Source: Dryocosmus kuriphilus (Eukaryota; Arthropoda; Insecta; Hymenoptera; Cynipidae). From it: a stretch of DNA of 64,000 bases. A program made the position numbers and the translations under genes. Below are positions 32,966-44,076 of the stretch, one piece after another (the first letter of the stretch is position 1; each line of letters starts with the position of its first letter). Where the stretch lies: the NCBI GenBank assembly GCA_038277395.1, contig CM076193.1, positions 174,260,711 through 174,324,710 of the forward strand, read 5' to 3'. The notes beneath the pieces were generated by a model that saw nothing but the letters and a program-made list of their open reading frames with translations, was not told where the DNA came from and made no database searches.

Positions 32966-35699
32966 CTCCACCTGGCGCTCAGACTATAAGTCCATTGTGC
33001 CGTTCTGTTATATGTCCGCTACCCTTGGGCCATTCCAGACCTCTTGACAAAGCCCAGTATGTCGCCCAAGTTCAGCGTTGAGACCTCCTCGGATTCAATG
33101 AAATGATTCCCAAGGGCCTGTTTCCGAAGCCCAGCTAGAGCCGGACATTGGCATAACACATGTAGAGACGTTTCATCATCTCTAACACATTTTCTGCACT
33201 CTGTTGTAGGACTGAGTCCTATCTTGTGCTTATGGTAGTTCATATGGTTATGCCCTGTGAGCATGTGTACCATAATCCTAGTTTCTTTCTTGGGTAGATT
33301 CAGAATTTCTATGTCCCTGTCCATCCTGTACTCAAGTCCCAGAATGGCTTTAGCCTGTCGGCATCCTTTCGTCTGTTCCCAGTATTCTCGGTGTTTTTTC
33401 CGGATCCAGCGTTTTATGGCCAGCCCCATGCAACTCGACGCTAGTCCCAGTACCGTTTCTGGGCCCATGTATCCTTTTGTTGCACTTTTATTTGGGAATT
33501 AGTCCGCCTTTTCATTTCCCTTGATCCCTACGTGACTAGGGACCCATATGAGTGTTACTTTGTTTTTCTCTGCCAGTTGGTTTAATGCTTTTTGGCATTC
33601 CCAAACCAGTTCCGAGGTTATGTCTGGTTTTCCAACTGCCGTTAGTGTTGCAAGGCTGTCCGAACAGATTGTAATCTGCCTGCCTTATTTTCTTCTATGA
33701 GTGTTTCAGCGCACCTAAGTACAGCCATAACTTCTGCCTGATAGGCAGTGGCATGCTTTCCAAGTGGGATTTCCATCCCCCTTTTTCTAGCGCTGTCATA
33801 TATCCCTGCTCCTGCACCCCCCTCTCCTTTGGATCCATCTGTATACCAGATTTCCCCTTGGAGAAGTGGGTTGTCCTTCACCTGCCATTCGGCCCTACTT
33901 GCTATGAGAGTTCGAAAGGCTTTAGTAAAGTTAAAGCGTATTTTTGTTTTATCGTGTCTCATTCCTAGAAATGGTATGGTCCTGATGTCCTCTGGGATTC
34001 TTGTATGTCTAGTCCCCCATGTCCATTTTTTTGCACCTACTAGACGGCTTATTGCATGAGCCGCCCCAACTACTATCGCAATGTGCAGAGGTTCTTCGCA
34101 AAGCAAATAGGACAACGCTGCTGTAGGCGTAGTCCTCATTGCCCCTGTTATCCCTCTGAACGCTAGCGTTTGTAATCGTTGCAGTCTGTCCTACATCGTT
34201 TTGAGCTCAACTCGTGGCCACCATACCACTGCTGCGTATAATAGTCTTGGTTTAAGGATCGCAGAGTATAGCCAAGCTATCATTTTTGGCCCGAAACCCC
34301 AAGTCAATTCAAAAACTCTTCTACACATCCAGAAGGGTTGTGGTGAATCTTATGCATTGCGTTTCTAGATGCTTCGCCCAGTTCAGCTTACTATCCAGGA
34401 TAACTCCCAGATATTTAACTTAGTTTGAGGTCATTAGTATCTTACCCCGCAATGCAGGAGTCTTCACCTCCTGAACTTTGTATTTCCTCGTGAATATTAC
34501 CAAAATGGTCTTTTCCGGGTTGACCATGAGTCCTGCGTTATCGCACCAGATCACTACGATTCGCAGAGCTGACCCTGTGAGTCCCATTAGTACATCTAGA
34601 TAAGATCCTCTAATTAGAATAACAAAGTCATCCGCATAGCCTTGGGTATAGTACCCTTTTTCATTCAACTATCGTAGGAGACCGTCAACCACGATGCACC
34701 ACAGAAGAGGTGACAACACCCCCCCCCCCCCCCCCCCCCCCCCCTGTGGGCATCCCCGTGGAGCCACCCCCCTAACATGGCAATTACCCCATCTCGTTTC
34801 GAGCTGTCTCCTGTGTTGTATGCTCTTTATCCAGTCAACAGCTGGCTTGGCACGCGGCACTTCAGAGCCTCCCGACAGATGACTTCTGAAGGGGTGTTGC
34901 TGGAAGCACCCACTATGTCCAGAAAGGTGCCCACTACATAACCCCCTTGCTCTAGCTGCTGCTCCACTTTTGTCACAGCATCATGCAGAGCAGTTTCTAC
35001 TGAGCAGCCCGCCTGAAACGCGTGCTGTCCCTTGTGCAACGGATAGGTTAATAGCACCTTATCCCTGATATGTCTTTCAACCAGCTTTTCCAACGTCTTC
35101 AGTATAAAGGACGTTAAGCTGATTGGTCTAAAGTCTTTTGCTGCAGTATAGCCATCTTTTCCTGGTTTAGGTATAAAGGCTACTCTGCCACTCTTCCGCG
35201 CTGTCGGAACGTGTTTAAGGGCTATACTGGCCCTGAGCAGTTTTGTCAACGGGGCAGTGATGAATTCCGCGCTTTTTTGTAGGAGCACTGGAAAGACACC
35301 ACCTGCTCCTGGTGACTTATAGGGGCAGAATGACCTAATGGCCCACTCTATCTTCCTACTATCCACGACCATTGCTGCGAATTGCCAGTCGGCCCTCCCC
35401 CTTCTCGGACCCAGGCATTCTTCTTCAAAATCGGATTATTGTTTCTGAAAGCCTGGAAAGTGGACTTCCATTAGGCGATTCAGGATTGATTCTTCATCCT
35501 CCGCAAGCTCGCCGTTCTCGAGCTTTATTGGTCCGAGACGAGCCTCTGGGTCTTTTGCCAGGATCTTATGGAGCCTCGCTGTACCTGAGATGTCTCTCGT
35601 GTCCTCACAGAAGCCAGTCCAGTTCTCTCGTTTGTAAAATCTTATTTTTTCCTTATAAACTGTCTGAGCCTGTTTATACCTGTACCAGTCTGATGGAAG
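32966..35699 (-). mobile_element. 5'-truncated RNase H LINE (LOA/I-like)
   Basis: Minus-strand polyprotein fragments in order: the RT start (35690-35436, ending LMEVHFPGFQ); RT fingers/palm 35372-34827 (SPGAGGVFPVLLQ, RPISLTSFILKTLEKLVE, HAFQAGCSVETAL); the catalytic box GYADDFVILI (34645-34616); LGVILDSKLNW-type text near 34390. RNase H follows at 33960-33500 (WYTDGSKGEGGAGAG, YQAEVMAVL, then WVPSHVGIKGNEKAD). A terminal Cys/His motif ECRKCVRDDETSLHVLCQC lies at 33200-33140. RNase H downstream of RT fits LOA or I-type LINEs. Frames are broken at several points. It inserted into the left integrase and removed part of it. Confidence 0.85.
34719..34744. repeat. (C)26 homopolymer in the LINE RT
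   Basis: A run of 26 cytosines on the plus strand (glycine codons on the coding strand). It may be partly an assembly or sequencing artefact. Confidence 0.9.
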
Positions 35700-35970
35700 T
35701 TTAGTTAAGTATTTACTTACTGTAATAGGTATTTTCTCCAAGTACGCCTTGAATGTCCTTGTTAAAAGCAAGAGTGAATCAGATGTCACATCTGCAATGG
35801 AATCTGTACTGGTGCAGGGTCGTGTAACAAACAAAGTACGCACTGACAAAGGCAAAGAATTTTATATTTCGCAGTTTAAAAATCTTATGCAGCAATACAG
35901 GCTTAATCTCTACTCAATGCATAGTAATATAAAGGCTTCAATCTGTGAACAATTTAATCGCACTCTCAAG

Positions 35971-36710
35971 GCTATCTTGATATAATGGAAGGCTTACCTT
36001 TCATCTCTAATCCGGATGCATTTCGGGTATCCGTTAAATTATCCTAATGAGCAAAATTAATTATAGAAATTGTATTGACGTGGAATAGCCTACTGACGAC
36101 ATATCTCTGACGCTGATACATGTCGTTAGTCAAGAAACCTGGATACAATCGCAGGAATTGTCCTGCTTGTGGAATAGGATATATACCTTTTATCTATAAC
36201 AAGGATTCACTTCTTGTATTGAATCTTAGAGCTGCAAAATTGAGAGGGTTGATTGAAAAGTCTAACAAAAGAGTCTCTTCTTTGTGGAGCATGATACTTA
36301 TGTTATAAAATATTGAGTGCAAACTAGGATCGTAAGCCTCAAGTTACTTGATCAAAATAAAGAAATAAAAAAAAATCTGATTACCCTATTATTAAATATA
36401 AATTAAGGATTATGACAGGAACTCAGCGTATATTGTATGATTTTAATACAGGATAGGACTCCGTTTATTGAGGGAAGATTTACAAACAATCCCTGTCTGA
36501 ATAAAAAAGGTTTATGCGCTTAAAATGCTGATCGAACCAAGATAAACGAAATGTTGTGGATTAACGGATAAAATTTAAAAAATAATTATTACCAGAGAAT
36601 GTAAGAAGTAGAATAGTAAAAGATCTACGATTTGATGTTCAGTGTCACCAATTAAAAGGAATAGAACAACTGCGTAATTGAGATTAGCTTAGGTTCACTA
36701 TACAAGAGAC
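35971..36710 (-). repeat. Dispersed repeat, copy B (complement of 19430-20180)
   Basis: The complement runs parallel to 19430-20180 with frequent substitutions. It begins right after the integrase phrase cactctcaag and ends where Penelope sequence starts, so one chimeric block (35971-37215) interrupts the Polinton. Confidence 0.75.
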
Positions 36711-36734
36711 ATTCCTTACGTTACCTGTCATTCT

Positions 36735-37213
36735 AGTAGTTAATAGTTGTCGATAATAATTTGGCAATGGTGTTTAAAAGACGCAATGCTTAGTTTGTAA
36801 TAAAGGAAATTGTAACTTCAGAAGATTGGCGAAGATTTATGAGGCGTCATTTATTTATTCAAATGTAAAGGTTGCAACAAAATGTTTATGGGAGTAAGTC
36901 ATAGGAGACTAAAAACAAGAATTTTTGTACACAAACGAAATTGGCAAATTATAGATTTAAGAACTGGTGTGTCACGGCCCTCTTCGTGTTCGGATGATTT
37001 GTACGATTTTGTATTTAATAATATTGGACTTTTTTCTAGAGAGATTAATACTTACAAAGGACGAACTATTGAATCAGTTTTCATTAATGTTAACTTTCTA
37101 GCCTTTGGATTACCATATTCTTACCTTATTTAAAAAATAAATATCAAAGTTCCTGAAGAAAGCCCGCATTGTAGCCGAAAGTTTGAAATGTGCTTGTGAC
37201 ATTTGAATAAAAA
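36735..37213 (+). mobile_element. Penelope-like element, 3' end
   Basis: The same sequence family as 15365-15855, on the plus strand. Translation around 36846 gives VIYLFKCKGCNKMFMGVSHRRLKTRIF, the GIY-YIG endonuclease start (GIY as VIY, YIG as FMG). The remainder, in the frame to 37133, matches the Penelope C-terminus, and the tail gttcctgaagaaagcccgca ... gacatttgaataaaa is shared. Only the endonuclease end is present. Confidence 0.75.
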
Positions 37214-37215
37214 AA

Positions 37216-37535
37216 GAAATCTAAACCTATTTTTGGTTCTTTGTAATATAGCTGAAAGATCGTCAAAACCAAATTATATTCATATCAATATTCAGAGGGG
37301 CCGCAGAAACCAAATAGAGGTATATTTTGGAGTAACTCAGGATATTATTGATTCACATGGTGACACATTGCCACAATTTACATAATCTCTTACAATTTCC
37401 AGAAATCCGATGCTTACATTGAAATGTATTCACTTTCTAATATAACAGCTCAGTTAAAGCTTTTAAAAACTAAACAAATTCTGAATGGTATGTCAGAAAT
37501 GTTTGAACATATAAACTTTATTTAAATATATAAAC
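37216..37535. other. Unassigned segment before polymerase B
   Basis: A short frame (37203-37385) has no family features. This may be decayed polymerase N-terminal sequence or part of the chimeric insertion. Confidence 0.35.
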
Positions 37536-37539
37536 CTTA

Positions 37540-38941
37540 AAATAGGTGCAGTAAGTCAATACTCTAACCGTTATGCCATTTCCAACAACAAGTACATTCC
37601 AACATTCAAAAAAGGTGGCGAGATCATCTACATTGACTATTTGGACGCAAATAACCTATAAGGTTGTTCGATGGAACAACCTCTCTCTTACTGTGGTTTC
37701 GATTGGGTTACAAATTTGCAAAATTTTGATTTGAACATTCCTGATGATTTACCAATTGGTTACCCACTGGAAGTAGTTTTGGACTATCCTGCGGAAATTC
37801 ACGAAATATGCACTGACTTACCGTTCTGTCCAGAAGACTTGAAACTAACGGGTCTGAGCCAGGTGAAGCACCTGACTACCTTCTTACTGCAGCGATAGTA
37901 TATTATTCATTACCGAGCTCTCAAAAATGCATTAGCTCATGGTTGCCAGCTTGTCAAAATTCGTCGCGTTTTGAAATCCAATCAATCAGCATGGCTGGAA
38001 AGTTATATTCACTTAAACACAACATTAAAAATTAACGTTAAAAATAACTTTGAAAAGAATCTCTTCAAACTAATGAATAATGCATTTTATGGGAAGACAA
38101 TGCAGGACATAAGAAAGTACATTAATGTATAACTCGTGACAAAGTGGGAGAGTATGTATGGAGCAGAAGCCCTCATCGTTGAACCAAACTTTCACAGTCG
38201 AGCAACCTTTAGTGAGAATCTCGTTGCAGCTGAACTGAGAAGAACTGAAATTTTTTTCAGCCAACGGGTCCATGTAGGGCCTGCAGTGCTGGATTTCTCA
38301 AAAACTCTCATTTAAGACTTCCAATATGACTACACGGTTTGAAGAATACCGTGAGGAATGCAGACTTCTGTACACGGACACAAACAGTCTAATCCATGAA
38401 GTGAAATGTGACGACACCTACGCTGACATGAAAAACGACATCCGCAAAGTCTCGGACTTCAGACTACCCTGGAGACAATGTTTTCGGAATATCACGAGAC
38501 AACAAAAATGTTTCGGGCTTGATGAAGGATGTGCGCTGCGGTCAAATTATCACTGAACTTTTTGGCTTGCGTAGTAAAATGTATAGCATCTGTGTAAACG
38601 GCTAAGATTTTGTAAAGAAAGCAAAAGGCGTGAAAGCAGACGTCGTACAAAAGACAATCACAATCGACAATTACACGGAATGCCTCAGAAATTTTTTAGT
38701 TCAAAGCAGAACTCAGTATGTCATCAGGTCGAGACTACACAATGTTGAGATAATCAAGCAATACAATTTTGCACTGAGTCCTCATGATGACACGCGGTGC
38801 TTAGTTCCCAAGAGTACAGACAATCTTGCGTGGGGGAACTATAAATTAAACGTCAGAATGGACATTGACGCTACTGACAATGATGACGATATTCTGACAG
38901 ACGATGAATATGAACTTTTGGACCTTCTTCTACAAGATTAG
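37540..38941 (+). pseudogene. Polinton DNA polymerase B, single central copy
   Basis: The C-terminal two thirds of a family B polymerase of the protein-primed type. SQYSNRYAISNNKYIP then IDYLDANNL near 37560-37660 is the motif A region (the following tyrosine codon is now a stop). MEQPLSYCGFDWV ... IPDDLPIGYPLEV is at 37671-37790. KNLFKLMNNAFYGKTM near 38056-38105 is motif B. LLYTDTNSLIHEVKCDD at 38368-38415 is motif C, with asparagine instead of the last catalytic aspartate of the usual YTDTDS. The C-terminus is at 38630-38941. It is interrupted by several stops and shifts; the exonuclease domain is not seen. There is no second copy in the right arm. Confidence 0.82.
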
Positions 38942-39139
38942 TACTTTGGATACATCATCACTACACACACACACACACATCAGTATTACCTTTCGATTCT
39001 TAAAAATGCACAGCAGTATCACCTTTGCAAATAGTCAATTACGACTCTTGTATGTACATTATAATTATTATAATTATTATTTTACAAGGGTATCACTTGC
39101 GTTGAGGTGAATGTAGAAATATGACTCTGCGACGCAACG
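38942..39139. other. Centre of the palindrome, spacer
   Basis: Short non-coding link between polymerase B (plus) and the right-arm integrase (minus), with a (CA)n patch near 38965-38978 and taattattataattatta near 39060. This is the junction of the two units. Confidence 0.5.
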
Positions 39140-39684
39140 GTAGCGCGCCAGGCTTTGTAATCTGTGTAATCTATCAAAGCCTAACCACTTTACATACACT
39201 TTATTGCCACGTCTTCTGATTACACTTTGCACAAGGCATAAGTTTGAATGCTTAGCTTTGAGAAATTCCTGTTCATAGAATACGCCAGTGACGCTTTGTT
39301 CTTGGTAGTCTTTGAGCTTGTACGTTACTAGATTGGAGAGTATGACTTGTGTTACAGTAAATATCTCTTTTCCCGTTGGGAGTGTATCCATACTGACTCG
39401 AACTTTATCAATAACTTTCAAATTTACTTTCTTCCTTCTAAGTATACTTCGCAGTTTTTCAAAGCGTTGCAAGAGTTCCTTCTCGCCCTCAGCAGCGACA
39501 TCTCTGGGCTTCATACAGATTGACCGATGTTTTGCATTGTTGTACCTGGAGATGAGAGCGGGTAAAGTATCTATGCACTTGTAATTACCACTCAAGCTAA
39601 ATTGTGGCCACATTTTGTTCTTGAGCGTGCGATTAAATCGCTCACAGATTGATGTCCTTATATTACTATGCGTTGCGTAGATAT

Positions 39685-41486
39685 TGGTTCGTTTGATTAT
39701 TTATTTATACTCTCTGCCTTTACGGGTTTGAGAGTCTTTACATAACCATCACATCTTTACATCCAGCGCAGATTTGACTAATACTTATTACTACCTTATC
39801 ATATATATATATATACGTGGTTTCGTAATCTCTAATCCAAATCTACGCACTGCCGCTCAAGACCTTGGGCTTCCGTTTCCTCTCGCGATTTCCATTCTAT
39901 TGATGGTTCATTAATCCTCGACTCTACTGACTTTTCTTTTGTCTTTATACAAATCATTTTGGCACTTCTCTACCCTGTATGACTTGCTCTTTCTCTCAGC
40001 CTTTCCAATTTCTTCATCCATACATACCACGTTCGGAAAACTACTTTAATCCCTTTTTCGCACTCTCTTTCCCTTCTCCCAACATTCATCCTCTTAACAC
40101 GTTCGCACACCGCGACTCTTCTACTCTGTCCTTAGTCACCTCTGCTCTCCTTTGACCTTGAGACCGCTCACCTATTTTCAAATCCTCTCTCTCCTCGTCC
40201 CATGTCCAACACGTCTCTCCCAAACCAAGCTCTGTTACCTTTTCTCCTCTCCTCCCAAGCCCTCTCTCCTATTAGCTAGCTTATCCTTCTCTCCCTCCAT
40301 GTCATATCTTCATCAATTCTTTCTTTTCTTCCTCTAAGCACCTTCTTTTTCCTTGTTACCTCTCTGCTCTCCACTTTATTTCCCAGCTTGACTACGTACA
40401 TCCTCGCTTTTCCTCCTTTCTTGTTTCCCACTACCTTTACTTCCTGCACCCTAAAATTTGCCCCTATGTCTGTCAAAAGTTTCTCTATCTCCTTCTTTCC
40501 CGTTTTGCTTTCTACTTGCAATCCTTTTATAACGACATTTCTCCTTTTCTTTTCCCTTTCAAACCCCTCCATTTTCCTTTCTAACCCACGTACTCTACTT
40601 TTCATTCTCTCCTTCTCCTCTCCCAAGTTCACATCTCCCTCTTCCCCGTCCCCTCTACCTATTTCCTCATGATTCTCTTGACGTCCAGCTCTGCATTCTA
40701 AGTTACGTACCCTCTCTTCTGCCTGCCTTATTACCTTTCTACCCTCTTCCTGCTTTTTTCTCTGTCCCTCCTCCATCCTCTCTAATCTTTGCCATACATT
40801 TTCTTTCTCTTTCTTCCAGCAATTTTCCCATTTCTCCCACTTCTCTTTTATCTTTATGACTATCCCCTCTGTTCTCCTCCCCTGTTCCTTTTCATCCGCT
40901 ATCCCTCTACTCACTACCTTCTCTAACTCTCGGAACATATTTTCCATTGTGTCTTTTGTCTTATCTAATGCGTTATCCATGACCTTACTTGACTCTAACA
41001 TCTTATCAATTGACTTAACAAACTCTAACCTCTCTGCTTTGCCCCCACTGGCCCCGCCTACCCGGCTCGCCGCTTCACTCGTTGCACACTGGGTCCAGTC
41101 TCTAGTTCCCTTCTTCGGGCACGTATTGCCCTCCAGCGTTCTGCTGCCTTGGTCTCCCCGTAATCGGCCTGTTACCCTGTGGCCTGCTTACCCTACCTTA
41201 CCTACCTTACCCACTAGTCTCCTGACCCACTTATCAACCTCTAACTCTAACTAACTCCAAACCTAACCTTACTCTTTAGCATGCACCACTTTTTTTCACA
41301 TTTTACCCTTATCCACCTTCCGCGACCCTTATACTCATTTCTCCCACATACCAACTACCATAACTCTACTCACAACCCTTTTATGCACCCATCACAACCC
41401 TTATTCACCACCAAAGCCAAAATAATCGCTCAAATTCTCACACCCGTCCCATCACTATCAGCGCCGGAAACGGAAGCCAAATTGAA
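39685..41486 (-). mobile_element. LINE with ORF1 only, 7-bp TSD
   Basis: The duplication tagatat lies at 39678-39684 and 41487-41493, splitting the right integrase cleanly. Read on the minus strand, the 5' end (ggcttccgtttccggcgctg at 41478) matches the 5' end of another copy at 63211. ORF1 follows, then a short 3' region with (TA)n and aataaataatcaaacgaacc at the end. Reverse transcriptase is absent. It was mobilised in trans or shortened by an internal deletion. Confidence 0.85.
40276..41180 (-). CDS. LINE ORF1 protein (coiled coil plus RRM-like region)
   Basis: An open minus-strand frame that contains an ATG at 41001 but is open upstream to about 41180, where it reads TLEGNTCPKKGTRDW. Residues after MLESSKVMDNALDKTKD form a long charged coiled coil (EKWEKWENCWKKEKENVW, RLERMEEGQRKKQEEGRK, RMKSRVRGLERKMEGF). 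The C-terminal RNVVIKGLQVES ... VQEVKVVGNKKGGKARM resembles the RNA-binding region of LINE ORF1 proteins, which coat the transposon RNA. It is undisrupted over at least 241 codons, so it may still be translated. Its role without ORF2 would be in trans. Confidence 0.72.
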
Positions 41487-42284
41487 TAGATATTAATCCT
41501 GTACAGCTCCATAAAATTTTTAAACTGTGAATTATAAAATTCTTTGCCTTTGTTAGTGTGTATTTTGTTTGGTACACGAACCAGCACCAGTACAGTTTCC
41601 ATTGCAGACGTGACATCTCATCCACTCTTACTTTAAACAGGGACAGCCCAGGCGTACTTGAAGGAAATATCTATTACGTTAAGTAAATACTTGTAACCAT
41701 TATTCTGATGGGCATAGGGTAGCATTTCGACCAAATCTGCCTGCAAAGTCTCATCTGCACCGCGCATCAGCACGTGACGACGTGGGTAATTCTTTCAAAC
41801 CTGTTTATGCAGTTTCGTGACTACTGACAGTTTCTCCATGTCCTTTCTCGAGAGCGTTTAGTTGAGCATCAAGCTGAACAATGAGATCAGCGTTACAGAC
41901 TGACAAGTCTTGTTGACTATCAATTTACAAGGTATTTAATTTCTCTTTGATTGATTTCTTGAGGATCCGTGTCATCAAATTATTACTGTCAATCTCTGTT
42001 CGCATGGACGATGTGACCTTAATTACTGTTCGTATCTCGTTTTGAATAATGCGCTATGCGACTCCCAAACTAACTGTGTCATATTGTACTTTGGCCTCAC
42101 TAACGTTGCACTATCTCTTGCAGTCTCCGTCATAATGGCCTTCAGATGTGATTTTGAATCTGAGACCAGCAGGTTCACGGCTTGCTGCAGCGGTTCGATC
42201 TAGGTGACGTCCAAACGCACCGATATTCATCTTAATACTGATGATATTTTTATATGTACGCTCCTAATATATGATTCCGGCTTC

Positions 42285-42600
42285 CAATAGTTCCTCAATG
42301 ATGGACACGATTACACTGCTGCGACTTGGATTGCCTGCTGCCTGAGATGCTAATTGTAGACGAAGACGATCCACTAGTTCGTTAGGATGATTCAAGAAGA
42401 CATAGTCAGTATTAATGTTTTCTCTTGCTATCATATACTGTGGCAGTGAACCTCCACTCGCTGGGGAACGTCTGCATGACACATTGAATAGTTTCGTAAT
42501 AAAGTTCTTGTACTTGATACTGTTGCATTTTTGAACAGATTCTGTTGCGCATTAACACTTCTTGTGTACACTTTTAGGAACTAGAACTTCTTTATAGCGA
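42285..42600 (-). pseudogene. Polinton accessory gene, right copy (C-terminal part)
   Basis: Minus-strand frame 42482-42264 includes SLPQYMIARENINTDYVF then HPNELVDRLRLQLASQAAG and EELLEAGIIY, the counterpart of the left-arm gene ending at 32515. Upstream it continues, broken, to about 42600. About 1 kb containing the ATPase C-terminus and the N-terminal part of this gene, present in the left arm, is deleted here. Confidence 0.65.
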
Positions 42601-42639
42601 CTCAGACCTTCAGCACTTATATGTGATCCGTCTACATTA

Positions 42640-42917
42640 TGAGCCATCTACTTTATGTAACACCCGTTCCAGAAATCGGTGCTTTGGTTTTTTCAGGGAT
42701 TTGAGGTAGACGTGAACATTGGCAAATTTAAATCCGCTTGGGTGTAAAATTAAAGCGAATAATGTATTAGCTTTCCGCAATTGGACTGTCCATAAATGAC
42801 TGCGCGAATGCTGTCTGGCAGTGGACTGCCATAACGTTTTCCCCTCTCCTTCTTTGATTTGACGATGGAATCCAAGTTATCGAACGGAGGCTTAACAGGT
42901 TGTTCGCTGAATCGCAT
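42640..42917 (-). pseudogene. A32-like ATPase, right copy, truncated
   Basis: Starts at the methionine codon complement at 42917 and keeps SEQPVKPPFDNLDS, then LPDSIRAVIYGQSNCGK (Walker A, better preserved than in the left copy: GQSNCGK). A one-base change shifts the frame right after the lysine, and the gene ends near 42640 before Walker B owing to the deletion. Confidence 0.8.
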
Positions 42918-43003
42918 CTTGACTTCGACTGTCACAAAATCTATAAATACAGCGCGTTTATAACCCACAGATCAGTTGCATGCTAACCACCGTTCAGTGA
43001 GGA

Positions 43004-43800
43004 ATGATTTTATATAAAGTGTCACGCAGACGACATCGAGGTAAAGGCTTAGTCAATCAACTCATCAACAACTTTCCGTTTGAATTGCATTTACCTGGCT
43101 ATCAATACTGTGTTCCAGGTACTAAGCAAGTCAAACGACTTGCTAGAGGTGATCCCGGTAATAATCCTCTAGGCCCAGCGTGTGAAAAACACGACATTGC
43201 ATATTCACGTAATCATGAGAAAGTTGAAGCGAGAAACTCTGTTGATCGTGTACTGCCTAGTTGAGCGTGGCAGCGAGTACCTTCTAGAAACGCTACAATT
43301 CACGAGAAAGCAGCAGCACTGGCAATAACGAACGTAATGAGTGCTAAAGCGAGATTCGGTATGGGTGTAAAGAGGAAATCCATTCCTAAGAACAGGAAGC
43401 CCAGGTCAAAGTAGAAGTAGAAGAAGAAAGTAATAGAATTTGGAAAAGTTGTGAATGCAGCTGAGAAATCGATGAGGCGAAGATGTGATGCAAAAGATGC
43501 CATCAAGTCTGCAATCAGAAGTGCTCAGGAAGTTGTGAAATATGCACAGGTGCCAAATCCGCGTATTCTACGAATGACGTTGAAAGTAGGTGTTCTTTTG
43601 TCACTGATTCCCATATTTGCTGAACTCAGTGCACGTGCAGCTCTTATTGGTGGAGCAGATGGTGTAGCCAAGCTCGTAAACGATGCTAACGCAAGATTGT
43701 TGGGTTTCACGCCTCGTGCTCTTGAGGCCAATAAGACTGATACTTTTGATCTACCTGTGGCTATTCTCAAAGTGAATGCTCTACGAGTTGATTGAAAAGT
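43004..43800 (+). pseudogene. PLA2-domain gene, right copy
   Basis: The frame 43004-43264 reads VSRRRHRGKGLVNQLIN, then HLPGYQYCVPGTKQVKRLARGD (calcium-binding loop, where the family YCGPGT is YCVPGT) and CEKHDIAYSRN (intact catalytic His-Asp pair), ending at a stop at 43262. The basic middle (43265-43445) is broken. The C-terminal part is open at 43451-43795 (MNAAEKSMRRRCDAKDAIK ... LSARAALIGGADGVAKLVNDAN). The domain is that of parvovirus VP1-type secreted PLA2. It keeps the catalytic domain the left copy has lost, but not an unbroken frame. Confidence 0.8.
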
Positions 43801-43829
43801 CAAAACAAGGGCCTACATCAACGAGCGCA

Positions 43830-44030
43830 ATATGCACACGATTCACGAATTCCTTCCTTCTGTTTCATCAGGATGTAAGGTTGTGGAAGTTCCGTCACAC
43901 GCCACTAATCTCCCAATCGCCTTGATGACAATACATCGTATTCAGGTCCGCATTGTTGTTCAAGACGGAGACTTGATGAATCTTCGAGGAGGGGTTACAA
44001 CAATACGGCTACACCTAAAATCATTGTAAT
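43830..44030 (+). pseudogene. Second structural-type Polinton gene, right remnant
   Basis: Open frame MHTIHEFLPSVSSGCKVVEV ... LPIALMTIHRIQVRIVV to a stop at 44027-44029. It matches the C-terminal part of the left gene (28440-28250). The N-terminal 108 residues readable on the left are absent here. Confidence 0.55.
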
Positions 44031-44076
44031 AATGACGGGTGTACAATAACAAAAATGTCTATATAATTCAGAAAAC

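Larger units (their letters stand above)
32539..35970 (+). pseudogene. Polinton integrase, left copy, interrupted
   Basis: The ATG at 32539 starts a leader with a coiled-coil-like helix (EKLKKLQIDGQQDL ... LDARLNALENDMEKL) to about 32965. Polinton homology resumes at about 35700 with KSESDVTSAMESVLVQGR, then TDKGKEF (the DDE integrase second-aspartate block) and ICEQFNRTLK (around the catalytic glutamate) to 35970. A LINE fills 32966-35699, and about 110 bp of integrase, including the first-aspartate region kept in the right arm, is missing. The C-terminal chromodomain-like part is lost to the 35971-37215 insertion. Such retroviral-type integrases insert the linear element into the host genome. 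Confidence 0.78.
39140..42230 (-). pseudogene. Polinton integrase, right copy, split by a LINE
   Basis: The start codon complement at 42230 matches 32539 in the left arm. The coiled-coil-like leader is in broken frames (42230-41870). Next comes the integrase core near 41800-41500: KNYPRRHVLMRG and ADLVEMLPYAHQNNGYKYLL (first-aspartate region, lost from the left copy), then KYAWAVPV and the TNKGKEFYN region (41,590). After the LINE (39685-41486) it resumes at 39677 with ERFNRTLKNK and, from 39613, MWPQFSLSGNYK then SRYNNAKHRS and a C-terminal VYVKWLGFD typical of chromodomain-like tails. It complements the lesions of the left copy. Confidence 0.8.

Noticed and set aside
40388..41254. Plus-strand Ser/Pro/Leu-rich frames
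   Set aside because: Antisense shadows of the purine-rich LINE ORF1.
41185..41280. Telomere-like ctaactctaactaact / ccttacctacctta sequence
   Set aside because: Irregular, short, and part of the LINE 5' region between exact target duplications.
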